64,000 nt of DNA from Paenibacillus sp. D2_2 (GCF_031199965.1 NZ_CP133605.1:4485001-4549000), one strand, 5' to 3'; shown: positions 9,497 through 19,277, counted from the first letter of the stretch. The notes: generated from the letters alone by a model not told the origin. A program made the numbers and translations.

Positions 9497-9553
9497 ATGT
9501 GTTTTGTTGTTGTTTTTGTTTTAAGTGTATCGTTTGCTTGGAAATTTTGTCAA
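9497..9553 (-). promoter_or_regulatory. deoR promoter with possible autoregulatory operator
   Basis: Minus strand TTGACA (9553-9548), an 18-base spacer, TACACT (9529-9524). Directly downstream (9523-9497) lies an AC-rich stretch with repeated CAACA and AACAA, like the stretch beyond the opposing promoter at 9636. Shared sequence beside both promoters fits one regulator acting on both. Confidence 0.5.
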
Positions 9554-9635
9554 ACTTCTATCCGCTGCTTACGGCTTACTGCCTTAATAGCTGTCTCTAT
9601 ATTTTACGTAGATTTTACAAACTTCTATAAAAGCA

Positions 9636-9664
9636 TTGACAAAAGCGTTGTCAGGGCATAAAAT
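9636..9664 (+). promoter_or_regulatory. Sigma-A promoter of the phosphoesterase-EamA operon
   Basis: Perfect TTGACA (9636-9641), a 17-base spacer and TAAAAT (9659-9664), about 60 bases before the ATG at 9724. Confidence 0.75.
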
Positions 9665-9710
9665 CAACACGAAAACAACACTAATAAACAAGAATCAACA
9701 ACATAACAAC
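9662..9710 (+). promoter_or_regulatory. Direct-repeat operator candidate
   Basis: AATCAACA occurs at 9662 and 9693 (31 bp apart, three helical turns) and CAACAC at 9665 and 9676 (11 bp apart). DeoR-type repressors commonly bind direct repeats overlapping the start of transcription. Binding is inferred. Confidence 0.45.
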
Positions 9711-9723
9711 GAGGAGGGGCATT

Positions 9724-10668
9724 ATGAGCCGCCGTTTATCTTATCGTCAGGATGGAACGTTTACGATTGTACAATTTACTGATCTCCACTGGAAGACTGG
9801 AACGGATGCCGACCAGAGCACTCGCAAATTAATGGAATTGGTATTGGAAGCTGAAAATCCTGATCTGGTCGTATTTACAGGGGATGTCATCTACACCGGA
9901 CACAATACTGATTGTGAGAATCCCGTTCAAGCTTTCAACGAAGCTGTAGCTGCTGTAGAAGAACGTAGTATTCCGTGGTCCGTTGTCTTCGGTAACCACG
10001 ATACCGAGAGTTTAATTACCCGCAAAGAACTTATGCAGTTAATTTTATCTCATCAACATACCGTGACCGAGGCAGGTCCTGAAGAAATTTATGGTGAAGG
10101 TAATTACACCATTGAATTGATCGACACTAAAGGTAGATCTGCATTTAATTTATATTTCCTCGACTCTGGAAGCACCTCGCCACTGGAGCATGTCCCATAC
10201 TATAACTGGGTACGCCGAGATCAGCTGAATTGGCTAGCCGGTGAATCGGCTCGACTTAATCCTGCGGATCAGGCAGAGAAAGTGCCAGCGCTCGCGTTCT
10301 TCCATATTCCTGTTCAAGAGTATCAGCAGATGTGGGATACACAGGTCTGCTATGGTAATAAATTTGAACCCGTTTGCAGTGCCCCCGTCAATTCAGGTCT
10401 ATTCACCACTCTACTTGAAATGGGAGATGTAGTCGGGACCTTCTGTGGTCATGATCATGTCAATGACTATCATGGTAGTCTGTACGGCATTCGCCTCTGT
10501 TATGGCAGAGCGACAGGCATCAACACCTATGGCCGGGATGGATTCCCGCGTGGCGCCCGCGTCATCCGTCTTACTGAAGGAGAGAAGGACTTCGCAACCT
10601 GGCTTCGTCTGGAGGACGGTACAGCTATGACCGAGCAACCTGTTCATCAACCTGAAAATGCAAAATAA
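9724..10668 (+). CDS. Calcineurin-like metallophosphoesterase
   Basis: This 314-residue enzyme belongs to the dinuclear-metal phosphoesterase superfamily. Metal-binding motifs appear in order: FTDLHW (about 18-23), GDV near residue 54, GNHDTE (about 90-95), FHIP and GHDH near residue 240. No signal peptide is visible, so it is cytosolic. The substrate is unknown; DeoR control would suggest a sugar phosphate or phosphodiester, but that is inference. The ribosome binding site is GAGGAGGGG. It is followed 21 bases later by a permease gene, probably one transcript. Confidence 0.85.
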   Translation: MSRRLSYRQDGTFTIVQFTDLHWKTGTDADQSTRKLMELVLEAENPDLVVFTGDVIYTGHNTDCENPVQAFNEAVAAVEERSIPWSVVFGNHDTESLITRKELMQLILSHQHTVTEAGPEEIYGEGNYTIELIDTKGRSAFNLYFLDSGSTSPLEHVPYYNWVRRDQLNWLAGESARLNPADQAEKVPALAFFHIPVQEYQQMWDTQVCYGNKFEPVCSAPVNSGLFTTLLEMGDVVGTFCGHDHVNDYHGSLYGIRLCYGRATGINTYGRDGFPRGARVIRLTEGEKDFATWLRLEDGTAMTEQPVHQPENAK

Positions 10669-10689
10669 TAGAGAGGCTGCTGTATAACC

Positions 10690-11547
10690 ATGCTGATACC
10701 TATTTTACTAGTTCTGGCCTCCGGAATGTGTCATGCAGTCTGGAACCTATTTACGAAACGCAGCATTAATAAGGGCGTCTTCCTATGGACGATCATGATG
10801 ATCCCATCAGTGCTTCTCCTGCCCTACCTTATTGTGGAGCTTTGGAGAACTCCATTATCTTGGGGCAGTTATGGACTATTATTGTTATCCGTTATTTTAC
10901 AAGGTGTGTATTCCTGGCTATTGTCCAAAACCTATGAACTCGGTGACTTGTCGCAGATCTATCCGATCATGCGGGGTACGAGCACACTGCTCATTCCTAT
11001 AATCGGAGTCGTATTTCTCAAAGAGTCCCTATCCGTATTTGGATGGATCGGCATTATACTCATGATCGGTGGATTTTTCGTGCTTAGCGGAGCCAGCCTA
11101 GGGAAGAAGCAGACAAATAGACAACCGCAAAGCCTAAAACCATTCGCCTTGGCACTGTGTGTAGGACTATGTACGACTAGCTATGTATTTGTAGATAAAC
11201 TGAATCTTGGCAATATCTCTCCCTTGGCCCTGCTCGAAGTGACCAACATCGGTTTTGTTGCCGGATTAACCCCGCTCGTATTAACTTCGAAGGCGTTGAA
11301 GCGAGAGTGGAAAGCTAACCGTAACACGATTCTTCTTGGTGCGGTCTTGAATCCCGGTTCATATCTACTCTTCCTATTTGCCATGCAGCAGGCACCGATG
11401 GCTCATATCAGCCCTTTGCGAGAGATTGGAACCGTGTTCGCTACTTTCCTCGGAGTTCTGATTCTGAAGGAGCAGCAAGGTTTAAAAAGAATCGCCACCT
11501 CCATCGTCATCTTCTGCGGAATCTTGTGTATAGGGTTATTGGGATAA
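10690..11547 (+). CDS. EamA/DMT-family permease
   Basis: This 285-residue membrane protein has about ten hydrophobic segments in two repeats, each the EamA fold; SQIYPIMRGTSTLLIPIIGVVFL is the typical end of the first repeat. DMT permeases move small metabolites, usually outward, but the substrate here cannot be read. It is 21 bases downstream of the phosphoesterase gene, so the two are likely one DeoR-controlled operon. Confidence 0.85.
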   Translation: MLIPILLVLASGMCHAVWNLFTKRSINKGVFLWTIMMIPSVLLLPYLIVELWRTPLSWGSYGLLLLSVILQGVYSWLLSKTYELGDLSQIYPIMRGTSTLLIPIIGVVFLKESLSVFGWIGIILMIGGFFVLSGASLGKKQTNRQPQSLKPFALALCVGLCTTSYVFVDKLNLGNISPLALLEVTNIGFVAGLTPLVLTSKALKREWKANRNTILLGAVLNPGSYLLFLFAMQQAPMAHISPLREIGTVFATFLGVLILKEQQGLKRIATSIVIFCGILCIGLLG

Positions 11548-11556
11548 ATATTGTGG

Positions 11557-11602
11557 AAGCCGAGTCTAGATAGATATCTCTGGACCCGGCTTTTTTAATA
11601 CA
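11557..11602 (+). terminator. Terminator after the EamA gene
   Basis: GC-rich hairpin (AAGCCGAGTCTAGA paired with TCTGGACCCGGC) followed by TTTTTT on the plus strand, ten bases past the stop. Confidence 0.85.
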
Positions 11603-11722
11603 TACCAATCAATTTTTATAGTAATCACTGTTTCGTACTTATACGATTGTAATAATTATACATATTAGGTATCCTAAAATAAGATCATGGGTTTATTCCG
11701 AATAATCTTGTTAAGGGGAACT

Positions 11723-12885
11723 ATGAAAAAAGACTTATTCTACTGCTGGTCGTTTGTTTTCTTATCTCCATACTGACATCATGTACGGAACTGAAGGGAA
11801 TGGAGGATCAATACATACCTGAAACTGATTATCCTTATATGTTTGGCAATAACTTACAGGTAACAACTGGTAATGGCAGCTATTATTTTCGGAATGATGG
11901 CCAATTATATAAAATGGATCAAAATAGTAAAAAGCCTGAACCACAGCTAATCGATACCATATACTCAGCTCCCCGGTTACGAGCGGGTAGCGACTCTTTA
12001 CTGCTGCAATTTTACCAAGACAAGCTATATACTATCGAGCCAAAAAGCCCTCAAACTGATCCAAGCATTCAATATGAACTTGTTCAGCGCGATACTGATG
12101 GGAGGAACCGACACACTGTTATAGATCTGCCTCATACCCCAGTTAGCACAGCCATTCATCGCGGTTACCTTTACTATAGCGTCGAAGTCAAAGATCAGGG
12201 GAAGAACAAGCAAATGCTCCTTCGCCTCGCTTTGAAAGAATCGTCGCAAGAACCTGAAGTATTATATGAGACTCACAATCGTGATGGAGGAATCGCTGCC
12301 GTCATTCCTTACGGTTCACAGATTTATTTCATCGAAAGTGATAAGCAAGCAATTTATACAATGCGCTATAATCTAAGAAACTCACAGGTCACCAGGCTGT
12401 TGGATAACGAAGATGAGGGAAGCCCATTCATTAAAGCGATTCATAATCAAAGAATTTATTTCAGCTATTACTATCCCCCTAAGAGTGACGAGATTTCAGA
12501 TCTTGTAGAGGAACCCGCACTTAAGACGTATTCCTCCCAATTAAACGGCAAGGATATTCAGGTAGAGACTGGCATTCCACCGGCTCCTATCAATTTTAAT
12601 GCGTTGATTGATGATCAATACAGCTATGTAGGGCCCAGTAGAATTGAAGGGATTTCTGACAAGCTGAAGATCTACAAGGACAATCATCTTATCCAAACCA
12701 TCCGTATGTCTACTGATGCAGCAACACCAGAAATTCAGCTATTGATTGTCGGAGATGAACGCTATATGTTCATGCTCGGAACTGATTATAGCAAAACATA
12801 TATCCAGTATCTGGATAAGCGTGAGATCGAAGCCGGGACGGCAAATTTCAAGATGTTGCTGGAAGCCCCGTCAATGTATAGATAG
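11723..12885 (+). CDS. Lipoprotein of unknown function, propeller-like (frame broken)
   Basis: The body encodes an extracellular protein of about 360 residues with repeated YYF..GQLYKMD and IYFIESDKQAIYTM units, resembling DUF5050-type beta-propeller proteins. The signal peptide is upstream in another frame: ATG AAA AAA at 11723, after AAGGGG, reads into a hydrophobic stretch and the lipobox ILTSC only if one A is added to the A run at 11726-11731. That gives about 387 residues anchored through Cys21. Function is not known. It has its own terminators on both sides and no operon partner. Confidence 0.7.
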
Positions 12886-12887
12886 CA

Positions 12888-12934
12888 AACACAAAGAAAC
12901 CACACTTCGATTTGATGTGTGGTTTCTTTGTGTT
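12888..12934. terminator. Bidirectional terminator between the lipoprotein gene and rng
   Basis: Perfect 18-bp stem AACACAAAGAAACCACAC with its complement and a short loop. T-rich on both strands, it serves the two convergent genes that end at 12885 and 12971. Confidence 0.9.
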
Positions 12935-12970
12935 CTCCTTGTATTAACGATCGGGGCCTCGATTAATCAT

Positions 12971-14158
12971 TCAATTGCAGTACACTTTCTTCCGTACCCG
13001 CTTACGGGTCATCTCGAGCAGGCCCAGCTTGGTCCAGCCCAGAACATGATGCTGCGTCCGATCCCCGTCCAGTGAAGATTCCAGCATATCTAGTACCTCA
13101 CTCTGATGCTCTTCCCGATCCATATCAATGAAATCGATGATAATGATACCACCAGCATCGCGGAGCCGCACCAACCTGGCAATCTCCCTTGCAGCTTCCA
13201 TATTGGTCTGGAATACCGTCTCTTCCAGCGTCTGTCCGCCGGTAAAGCGGCCGGTGTTCACATCGATAACAGTCATCGCCTCGGTATTATCCCATACTAT
13301 GTACCCGCCGCCTGGTAGCCAAATCTTACGCTGAAAATCCTTCTCCAGTTGCTGACGAATTCCATAATGCTCAAATAATCCTACTTCCCCCTCATACACC
13401 GTAATCTTCGGGGATCTTCCTGGAAGCATCGTACCAAGAAAAGCACTCGTCTGTTCCAACTGCTCTGGACAATCCATAATCAACTCATCTGTCTCAGGAC
13501 TATATATATCCCTCATAAGTCGTTGAACCATTCCAAGATCATGATGCAGTGGACTTGGTGCGCTCATCTCCTCCGCCGTAGCCTGTATATGGCTCCAGCG
13601 ATCACGAAGCATGTTCAGATCCTCTGCGATAGAATTTGGCTCTGCATTCTCCGCAACCGTCCGCAGAATAAGTCCTTCTTCTTCCGTACGCAATTCCTCG
13701 CCAATCGTTTTTAATCTTGTTCTCTCGTCTTCATGTCCGATTTTCTTAGATACCGCAACATACCCTGCTGAAGGCATATAGACAAGCCATCTACCAGGTA
13801 ATGAATAGTGGGTCGTCACCCTGGCTCCCTTGTTACCTAATGCATCCTTAACAACCTGTACAATTAGTTCTTGTCCTGCTTTGAGCAGGCTTGAAATTGC
13901 TGGCTTTTGCCGCGGCTGTCTCTCCAAATGCGGGTGAAGCAAGTCATCAATATAAAGAAATGCATTCTTCTTTTGTCCAATATCAACAAAAGCCGCCTGC
14001 ATGCCAGGAACAACATTCACAACCTTGCCCTTAAAAAAGCTGCCCACCAATCCCCGTCTCTGGGAACTCTCTGCTGCATACTCCACCAATCTGCCGTCTT
14101 CCAGCAGCGCCATTTGGGTGGAATCAGGGCCGCAGTGAACAATCATTCGCTTCATCAT
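12971..14158 (-). CDS. rng: Ribonuclease G/E family protein
   Basis: This RNase E/G-type endoribonuclease of about 395 residues has an S1 RNA-binding domain near the N-terminus (GSFFKGKVVNVVPGMQAAFVDIG) and the catalytic DNase I-like region with VDVNTGRFTG and IIIDFIDMD, whose aspartates bind magnesium. The frame is open upstream to 14650, but that extension encodes the C-terminal part of SpoIVFB. The true start is the ATG at 14158 (or 14155), shown by MKRMIVHCGPD and AAGGGTGAG upstream. It ends at a strong bidirectional terminator. Confidence 0.88.
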   Translation of the reverse strand: MMKRMIVHCGPDSTQMALLEDGRLVEYAAESSQRRGLVGSFFKGKVVNVVPGMQAAFVDIGQKKNAFLYIDDLLHPHLERQPRQKPAISSLLKAGQELIVQVVKDALGNKGARVTTHYSLPGRWLVYMPSAGYVAVSKKIGHEDERTRLKTIGEELRTEEEGLILRTVAENAEPNSIAEDLNMLRDRWSHIQATAEEMSAPSPLHHDLGMVQRLMRDIYSPETDELIMDCPEQLEQTSAFLGTMLPGRSPKITVYEGEVGLFEHYGIRQQLEKDFQRKIWLPGGGYIVWDNTEAMTVIDVNTGRFTGGQTLEETVFQTNMEAAREIARLVRLRDAGGIIIIDFIDMDREEHQSEVLDMLESSLDGDRTQHHVLGWTKLGLLEMTRKRVRKKVYCN

Positions 14159-14219
14159 CTCACCCTTTGCCTTACTTTCTATCAAAACTGCTCTACCATT
14201 ATAACATGATATAGCCTTA

Positions 14220-15075
14220 CTAATCCTTAGGCTTGCCCCGTAAAAAGAGGAAATAATTCTCTGTTCCGGCAGAACAACCTCGATATCGCCTTGCTTGTTC
14301 ATGACATATATGAAATGGTACTTCTGTCTTCTAAATAGACGCAAAATTTGTTCCAAAGGTTTCGCTCTATTCGCTACAATTGGCTGAGCTAACCCCCCGG
14401 TCATCCAATGGCGAACAAAGGCCTGGTCCCGATTAACAAGAAAACGCATGAACCTATAGGGGATATTGCGGTAATCTGTCCAATTTGAATAGAGCAGAAA
14501 TAACCCCACCAGCAGCAAATTCAAATTAGGCATGCCATGTCCTAGCATAGACGGAATTACAGAGTATATCACCACCATGAAGCTGAACAATAAGCTGATT
14601 CGCAAAGAATATACTAGTGTTAGATGGAATGGCAGAATTGAGCTGATCAAGGCTTGTGATACCTTCCCCCATCCAGTGGCAGAATGGGTAGCAAATTAAA
14701 CAAGGCGATGAGAAGATTGCTATATATAAAATAGAGAAAGAAGGCCCCCTCCCATAATCCGCAAACATGCAGCAGCAGCGATACCCCAATCAGTAGAATA
14801 TTCTGCAAAGGCCCGGCCAACGCAATCGCGATCTCCCGGCGTGCAGTCAGATGACTCGTGTCTTCCATCTCCGCAACCCCACCGAAGGGAAGCATCTGGA
14901 TCGCCAGCACTTGAACACCGAAGCACCTGGCGGCGAATACATGTCCTAATTCATGAATAAATACGATTGTGAACAAGGCAATAAGCTCCAGGAAATGCCC
15001 AGTCAGTACCGAAGCCAGCATGATGATAACAAAGAAAGGATGCACCGAAATCTTGATGCCGCTCCACTTAATCAA
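14220..15075 (-). CDS. spoIVFB: SpoIVFB, intramembrane metalloprotease (frame broken twice)
   Basis: This M50 site-2-type protease of the forespore membrane activates pro-sigma-K. It has the zinc motif HELGH, a following ALAGPLQN segment and the third motif NLLPILPLDGG, with several membrane spans, and a C-terminal CBS-like part. Two breaks are visible. Adding one G to the GGGGG run at 14666-14670 joins LDGG to KVSQALISSILPF. Adding one G to GGGG at 14236-14239 yields a stop at 14220 after FYGGKPKD. The result is 285 residues, the expected size. The start is TTG at 15075, overlapping the spoIVFA stop. Confidence 0.85.
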
Positions 15076-15972
15076 ACGAGATCACATCCGTTGGATCAAT
15101 AAATCGATCATTCTTTTTTATCGCAAAGTATAGCGTCGGGAGTGTCTCCCCTCTCTAGAACCAAGGCTCCCGATAGGGTTGCCTCCTTCGACCCAGTCTC
15201 CCTTGCTGACCAAGGCTTGTTCCAAATGCCCATATATAGATTTATAGCCGTTCGAGTGCTGCACGGTTACCGTCATCCCTGTCAGGGCATCCAAATTCAC
15301 GTCCAGGACCCGGCCAGTATCAATACTTCTTACCATCGTGTTATCAGCAGCAAGTTCCTTCGGAATCACTTCCACCCCCTTCAGACTGAGGGCAAAGGGA
15401 TTTGCCAAATTTCCGGTTAACGGGGATATAAATCCACCAGCCGCGCCTACCTTCATTCCTTTGTCCTCATTATGATTGAAGATCGGAATAAAGGAAGGAG
15501 CGCCGCCTATATTCTTCTCATACCAGGCCTCGATAGCACCAAAATCCATTTCCTCCGTTAGAGCCCGGGCCACAAAAGCTCTAACCGGAAATGCCCAATC
15601 CGGTTCATAACGCTCGATACCCCAGATTCCGATAAAAATAAGCGCGCTAATGATAAGACGAAGGAACAGGGATGTCCAGAAGCTAGGCCGCCTCTTGTCA
15701 CCGAAATAATCATCCCCCCGCTCCCTCCAGTATGATAGCTCATGCTATCCTGCCACCGGCCTTGCCCTTCTTCCAGAGCAGTTCTGGATCTGGTTCAGTC
15801 CTGTCCGACATACTATTATAGCCGGCCATGTTCCCCTGCTCGGACTGGACGGATGACCGGTATGGGTGATCGTTACGTGTCCTGTCCTGAAGAACCGCTT
15901 GTGCCCCTCAGTCGATGTTAGTTGTCTTATTCTCTCTTCACGACGCTTTTTTACATTTGACTTCACATCCAT
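15068..15972 (-). CDS. spoIVFA: SpoIVFA, M23-domain regulator of SpoIVFB (frame broken four times)
   Basis: SpoIVFA holds and inhibits SpoIVFB in the outer forespore membrane. The gene is split into several frames, but one extra G at each of four places (15881-15882, 15756-15757, 15714-15719, 15148-15151) gives one 302-residue protein. It has a basic N-terminus (MDVKSNVKKRREER), a single membrane span (LFLRLIISALIFIGIWGIE) and a C-terminal LytM/M23-like domain (GGFISPLTGN, QHSNGYKSIYGHLE). The start at 15972 is ten bases after GGAGG. It overlaps spoIVFB, so translation is likely coupled. Confidence 0.82.
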
Positions 15973-16148
15973 CGTTCTCATTCCTCCGCTCGGACTGCTT
16001 GTCATACTCTATATTTATGAACAGCCGCGTCAGAATATGAACAAGCTGATCTTCCGTTCTTATGAGTACTAGCATCAGGGATGCCTGCAGTACGACAACA
16101 AAAAAAAACCGATGCCACTGGCATCGGTTCATTCATGTATATATAAGA

Positions 16149-16943
16149 TCAGCCCATCCCAAAAAACTTCTTAAAGCGTTTGAATTTGCCCTGCTTCTGC
16201 TCCAGAAGCATCAGCGGCACGGTATCACCGAGAATTCGCCTAGCGATATTGCGGTACGCAATCGCAGCCCTCGAATCGGGATTCATAACTGTAGGCTCGC
16301 CTGAATTGGCCGCCTTGATCACAAGCTCATCGTCTGGAACGATACCAAGCAGATCAATATTCAACACTTGAAGAATATCATCAATATCCAACATATCTCC
16401 AGACTTCACCATATTCGTGCGAATCCGGTTCACTACCAGTTTGGGAGAAGAAATTTGCGAATTCTCTAACAGCCCGATAATCCGGTCTGCATCGCGTACA
16501 GCAGCATTCTCCGGCGTCGTAACTACGATAGCCTGATCAGCACCCGCGATCGCATTTCTGAATCCCTGCTCAATGCCAGCAGGACAGTCGATAATGACAT
16601 ATTCATATTCCTTCTTCAATTCCAGAACGATATCCTTCACCTGCTCAGGCGATACAGAATTTTTGTCCTTCGTCTGCGCTGCCGGAAGCATATACAATTC
16701 CTCGAACCGTTTGTCCTTCACCAGTGCTTGATTCAAGCGACAGCGTCCTTCAGCCACGTCAATCAGATCATAAATAATTCTGTTCTCCAGCCCCATGACG
16801 ACATCCAGATTTCTGAGGCCGATATCCGTATCGACCAGACAGACCTTCTTGCCGAGTAGAGCAAGTGCTGTACCGATATTGGCCGAGGTCGTCGTCTTGC
16901 CGACGCCGCCTTTGCCAGACGTGACAACGATAGCTTCTCCCAT
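16149..16943 (-). CDS. minD: Septum-site determining ATPase MinD
   Basis: This ParA-type ATPase works with MinC to block division at the poles. The deviant Walker A motif is GKGGVGKTT near the start, followed by DTDIGLRNLD and VIIDCPAG. The C-terminal GKFKRFKKFFGMG is the amphipathic membrane-targeting helix. Start at the ATG at 16943 (a TTG precedes it); the minC stop is immediately upstream and AAAGGGGTG is the ribosome binding site. Length (264) is normal. Confidence 0.95.
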   Translation of the reverse strand: MGEAIVVTSGKGGVGKTTTSANIGTALALLGKKVCLVDTDIGLRNLDVVMGLENRIIYDLIDVAEGRCRLNQALVKDKRFEELYMLPAAQTKDKNSVSPEQVKDIVLELKKEYEYVIIDCPAGIEQGFRNAIAGADQAIVVTTPENAAVRDADRIIGLLENSQISSPKLVVNRIRTNMVKSGDMLDIDDILQVLNIDLLGIVPDDELVIKAANSGEPTVMNPDSRAAIAYRNIARRILGDTVPLMLLEQKQGKFKRFKKFFGMG

Positions 16944-16946
16944 CAA

Positions 16947-17605
16947 TTACACCCCTTTGAACACGTTTAAATCCGGCCTGACCCGGAGCATATTCGTAAT
17001 CTTGTCTATCTGCATTTTCCCGTCTCTTAAAAAAGCGAACTCCATGCTTGTCTCCCGATTCTCCCACTCATCCGGTGGCCTGCTGATGACCTCAGCGATT
17101 CTGAGCTGCGTGGGTGCCAAATAAGAGGCTGCTATGACCGCTTCCTCATTACCGGCAACGCCGGCATGGGCCATCCCTCTCAGAGCTCCTAATATTAAAA
17201 TATCACCGGTGCACGTGATTGTTCCCCAGGGTTAACATCCCCTAAGAAGAGCAGGTTGCCTTCATGATGCAGCACCTGCCCAGAACGAACCATTCCGCAC
17301 ATCGTCGTAATTTTTGCCGTATCCTCTTCAGTCACCATGCCCGGCGTGTCCACGGAACGAATCAGTAGATTCCCTTTTTGCTTCAGAATATCAAGCAGGG
17401 CTTCCTTCTCCTCGTCCGAGATTATTCTCATTCCGAACTTCACATCAATATGAATAATCGGACCGGTCAATATGTTCTGATGGCTGTGCTCCAATTTATA
17501 ACGCAATTCGTCAAGAAGAGCTTCGAATTCGCAAGTATCGTCAAACAGGAAAACCAGGCCATCTTTGATGCCCTTTATTGTCACGTGGTTGGATTTCACC
17601 GTCAT
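16947..17605 (-). CDS. minC: Septum-site determining protein MinC (frame broken)
   Basis: MinC inhibits FtsZ assembly away from midcell. The N-terminal domain (MTVKSNHVTIKGIKDGL) and the C-terminal beta-helix (TTMCGMVRSGQVLHHEGNLLFLGDVNPG) read in one frame, then a stop appears. Adding one G to GGGG at 17224-17227 continues into TITCTGDILILGALRGMAHAG and gives 219 residues, the usual length. It lies directly upstream of minD. Confidence 0.88.
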
Positions 17606-17681
17606 TTGCCTGTCCCTCCCTCTTATTCAATTCGCGCAGAGGCAAACAAGTTCCTGCTTGCATTCATTGAAATATACGAAG

Positions 17682-18212
17682 TTAGGACTTCTGTTCCGGA
17701 GAGCGGCGCTTCGTAATAATCTCAAGCTGACGTCTTAACGGCACATAAATCACTAGCGCAAACACAAATTGAACGAACAGGTTCGGTATAATATGATTGA
17801 CGAACGCCCACGAATAAGGTTCATGTGTGAGCTCGAACAAAGAATAGATTCCAAACAGTGTGGAGTCCAGCATCAGGCTTCCGAGTGTAATGACAATCAG
17901 TACTACCGGAAGAGGCACCGCACGTGATCTCGAGGGAAGCCCCGCCAGATAGCCTATAAATCCCATTGCGAAGGAATAAGCCCCAATAATAGCTCCATAG
18001 AACACAACATCATGCAACAATCCGAAAACAATACCTAGAACCAGACCAGAGTGGCGGTTCTCAAAGATGGAGAAATACATAATCACAACGAAGACCAAAT
18101 GAGGAAAAAGACGTGTCTGCCATGAGTAAGGGATCAGCCAAGGGATGATTGTACCTTCAACAATGAACAGGACGAACAACAGCAAAATCAATATAGATTT
18201 TCTCTTCCTCAC
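17682..18212 (-). CDS. mreD: Rod shape-determining protein MreD
   Basis: This 176-residue integral membrane protein has about five hydrophobic segments and the MreD pattern FPHLVFVVIMYFSIFENRHSG followed by GLLHDVVFYG. It links MreC to the wall-synthesis machinery. The start overlaps the mreC stop (shared base at 18212), the standard mreBCD layout, with minCD downstream. Confidence 0.88.
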   Translation of the reverse strand: MRKRKSILILLLFVLFIVEGTIIPWLIPYSWQTRLFPHLVFVVIMYFSIFENRHSGLVLGIVFGLLHDVVFYGAIIGAYSFAMGFIGYLAGLPSRSRAVPLPVVLIVITLGSLMLDSTLFGIYSLFELTHEPYSWAFVNHIIPNLFVQFVFALVIYVPLRRQLEIITKRRSPEQKS

Positions 18213-19078
18213 TATTTCTCAACCTCCGGAGCAAACACTACGAACAGTTCCTTCCAATCAGTAAAGTTTGCTGCTGGTTCCACCGTGGCCGTATAAGTAA
18301 GACCATACTGACCGACATCAATCTCCTTCACTGTACCGATCACCATTCCGCGAGGGAATACGCCACCGATACCCGACGAGACGATCAAATCGCCCTTCGC
18401 AAGTGAGGTAGGCTCAGTCACCCGTGACATGAGGAATTTACCTGTCGACTGATCGTAGGATTCAATCACGCCGAACACATCATTCTCTTTGCCTTGGGCT
18501 GTTACGGCAATGCCATTGGAACTCGGATCTCTTGCATCCATTGTTGTCGCCAGTCTAACGGTAGAAGTAAAGTTGCTCACATGACTAATGACGCCAACCA
18601 ATCCCTCTGCGGACGATACAGCCATGCCTTCCTTAACACCCTCCCGCTCGCCGATGTTCACGACGATTGAACGGTTAATGGGATCATCATTTACACTTAT
18701 GACCTGGGCTATCTTCCAAATATAGTCATATTGTTCCTTCTGAGCATTGGTAAAATCGAGATCCTTTTGCAGTCTCTCATTCTCCTGCTCTATCCAGTTA
18801 AATCTCGCTTTGTCGCGCGTATAATGGGACAAGGCAATCTTCAATTGCTCATTCTCTTCTTGTAGGGAACGCAGGTTGGAAATATCCTCAGTAATCCCCG
18901 CTATATATGAGGTGGGTTTATAAAATACATACTGCACGAAACCAACTGTATCCTTCACAAACTTCTCCGGCCAGGACAAGCCTGCTCTCGATCCGAGGGT
19001 AAAGCCCATCACCGCGATAAATAGAATAAGTCCTATCAACAAAACAAATAATCTTTTGTTGCCAAGCAGCTTAAACAG
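18212..19078 (-). CDS. mreC: Rod shape-determining protein MreC
   Basis: This membrane-anchored scaffold for elongation-phase wall synthesis has an N-terminal membrane span (LLIGLILFIAVMGFTLG), a coiled coil (LRSLQEENEQLKIALSHY to about residue 95) and two beta-barrel domains. ATG and GTG are absent at the start. The best start is CTG at 19078, six bases after GGAGGGGG, giving FKLLGNKRLFVLLIG, which matches family N-termini. A TTG at 19042 is the first common alternative and would remove the basic N-terminus. Length is about 288. Confidence 0.88.
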   Translation of the reverse strand: MFKLLGNKRLFVLLIGLILFIAVMGFTLGSRAGLSWPEKFVKDTVGFVQYVFYKPTSYIAGITEDISNLRSLQEENEQLKIALSHYTRDKARFNWIEQENERLQKDLDFTNAQKEQYDYIWKIAQVISVNDDPINRSIVVNIGEREGVKEGMAVSSAEGLVGVISHVSNFTSTVRLATTMDARDPSSNGIAVTAQGKENDVFGVIESYDQSTGKFLMSRVTEPTSLAKGDLIVSSGIGGVFPRGMVIGTVKEIDVGQYGLTYTATVEPAANFTDWKELFVVFAPEVEK

Positions 19079-19226
19079 TTTAAGCCCCCTCCAATCTTTT
19101 TTATTTCTTCTTATTGTACCTTTTCACAGATCCTCTTGAAACAAGCAATTTGCAAGAAGCACGCCTAGCGGCATGACTTCTTAGACAGCCTGACCGCAAT
19201 ATGTACGGCAATCATGAAATCCGCGA

Positions 19227-19277
19227 TTTTAAACAAGCAGAAACGGCCCCTCGTCTATGACGAACGAATCCGTTTCT
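19227..19277 (-). terminator. Hairpin between mreB and mreC
   Basis: Stem CAGAAACGG/CCGTTTCTG with an inner TCGTC/GACGA pairing and only a weak T tail. The 288-base mreB-mreC gap holds nothing else I recognise. It may attenuate rather than stop transcription. Confidence 0.45.

Noticed and set aside
12971..14650. Single 559-residue fusion of SpoIVFB and RNase G
   Set aside because: The family boundaries and the stop created by one added G at 14236-14239 show two separate genes.
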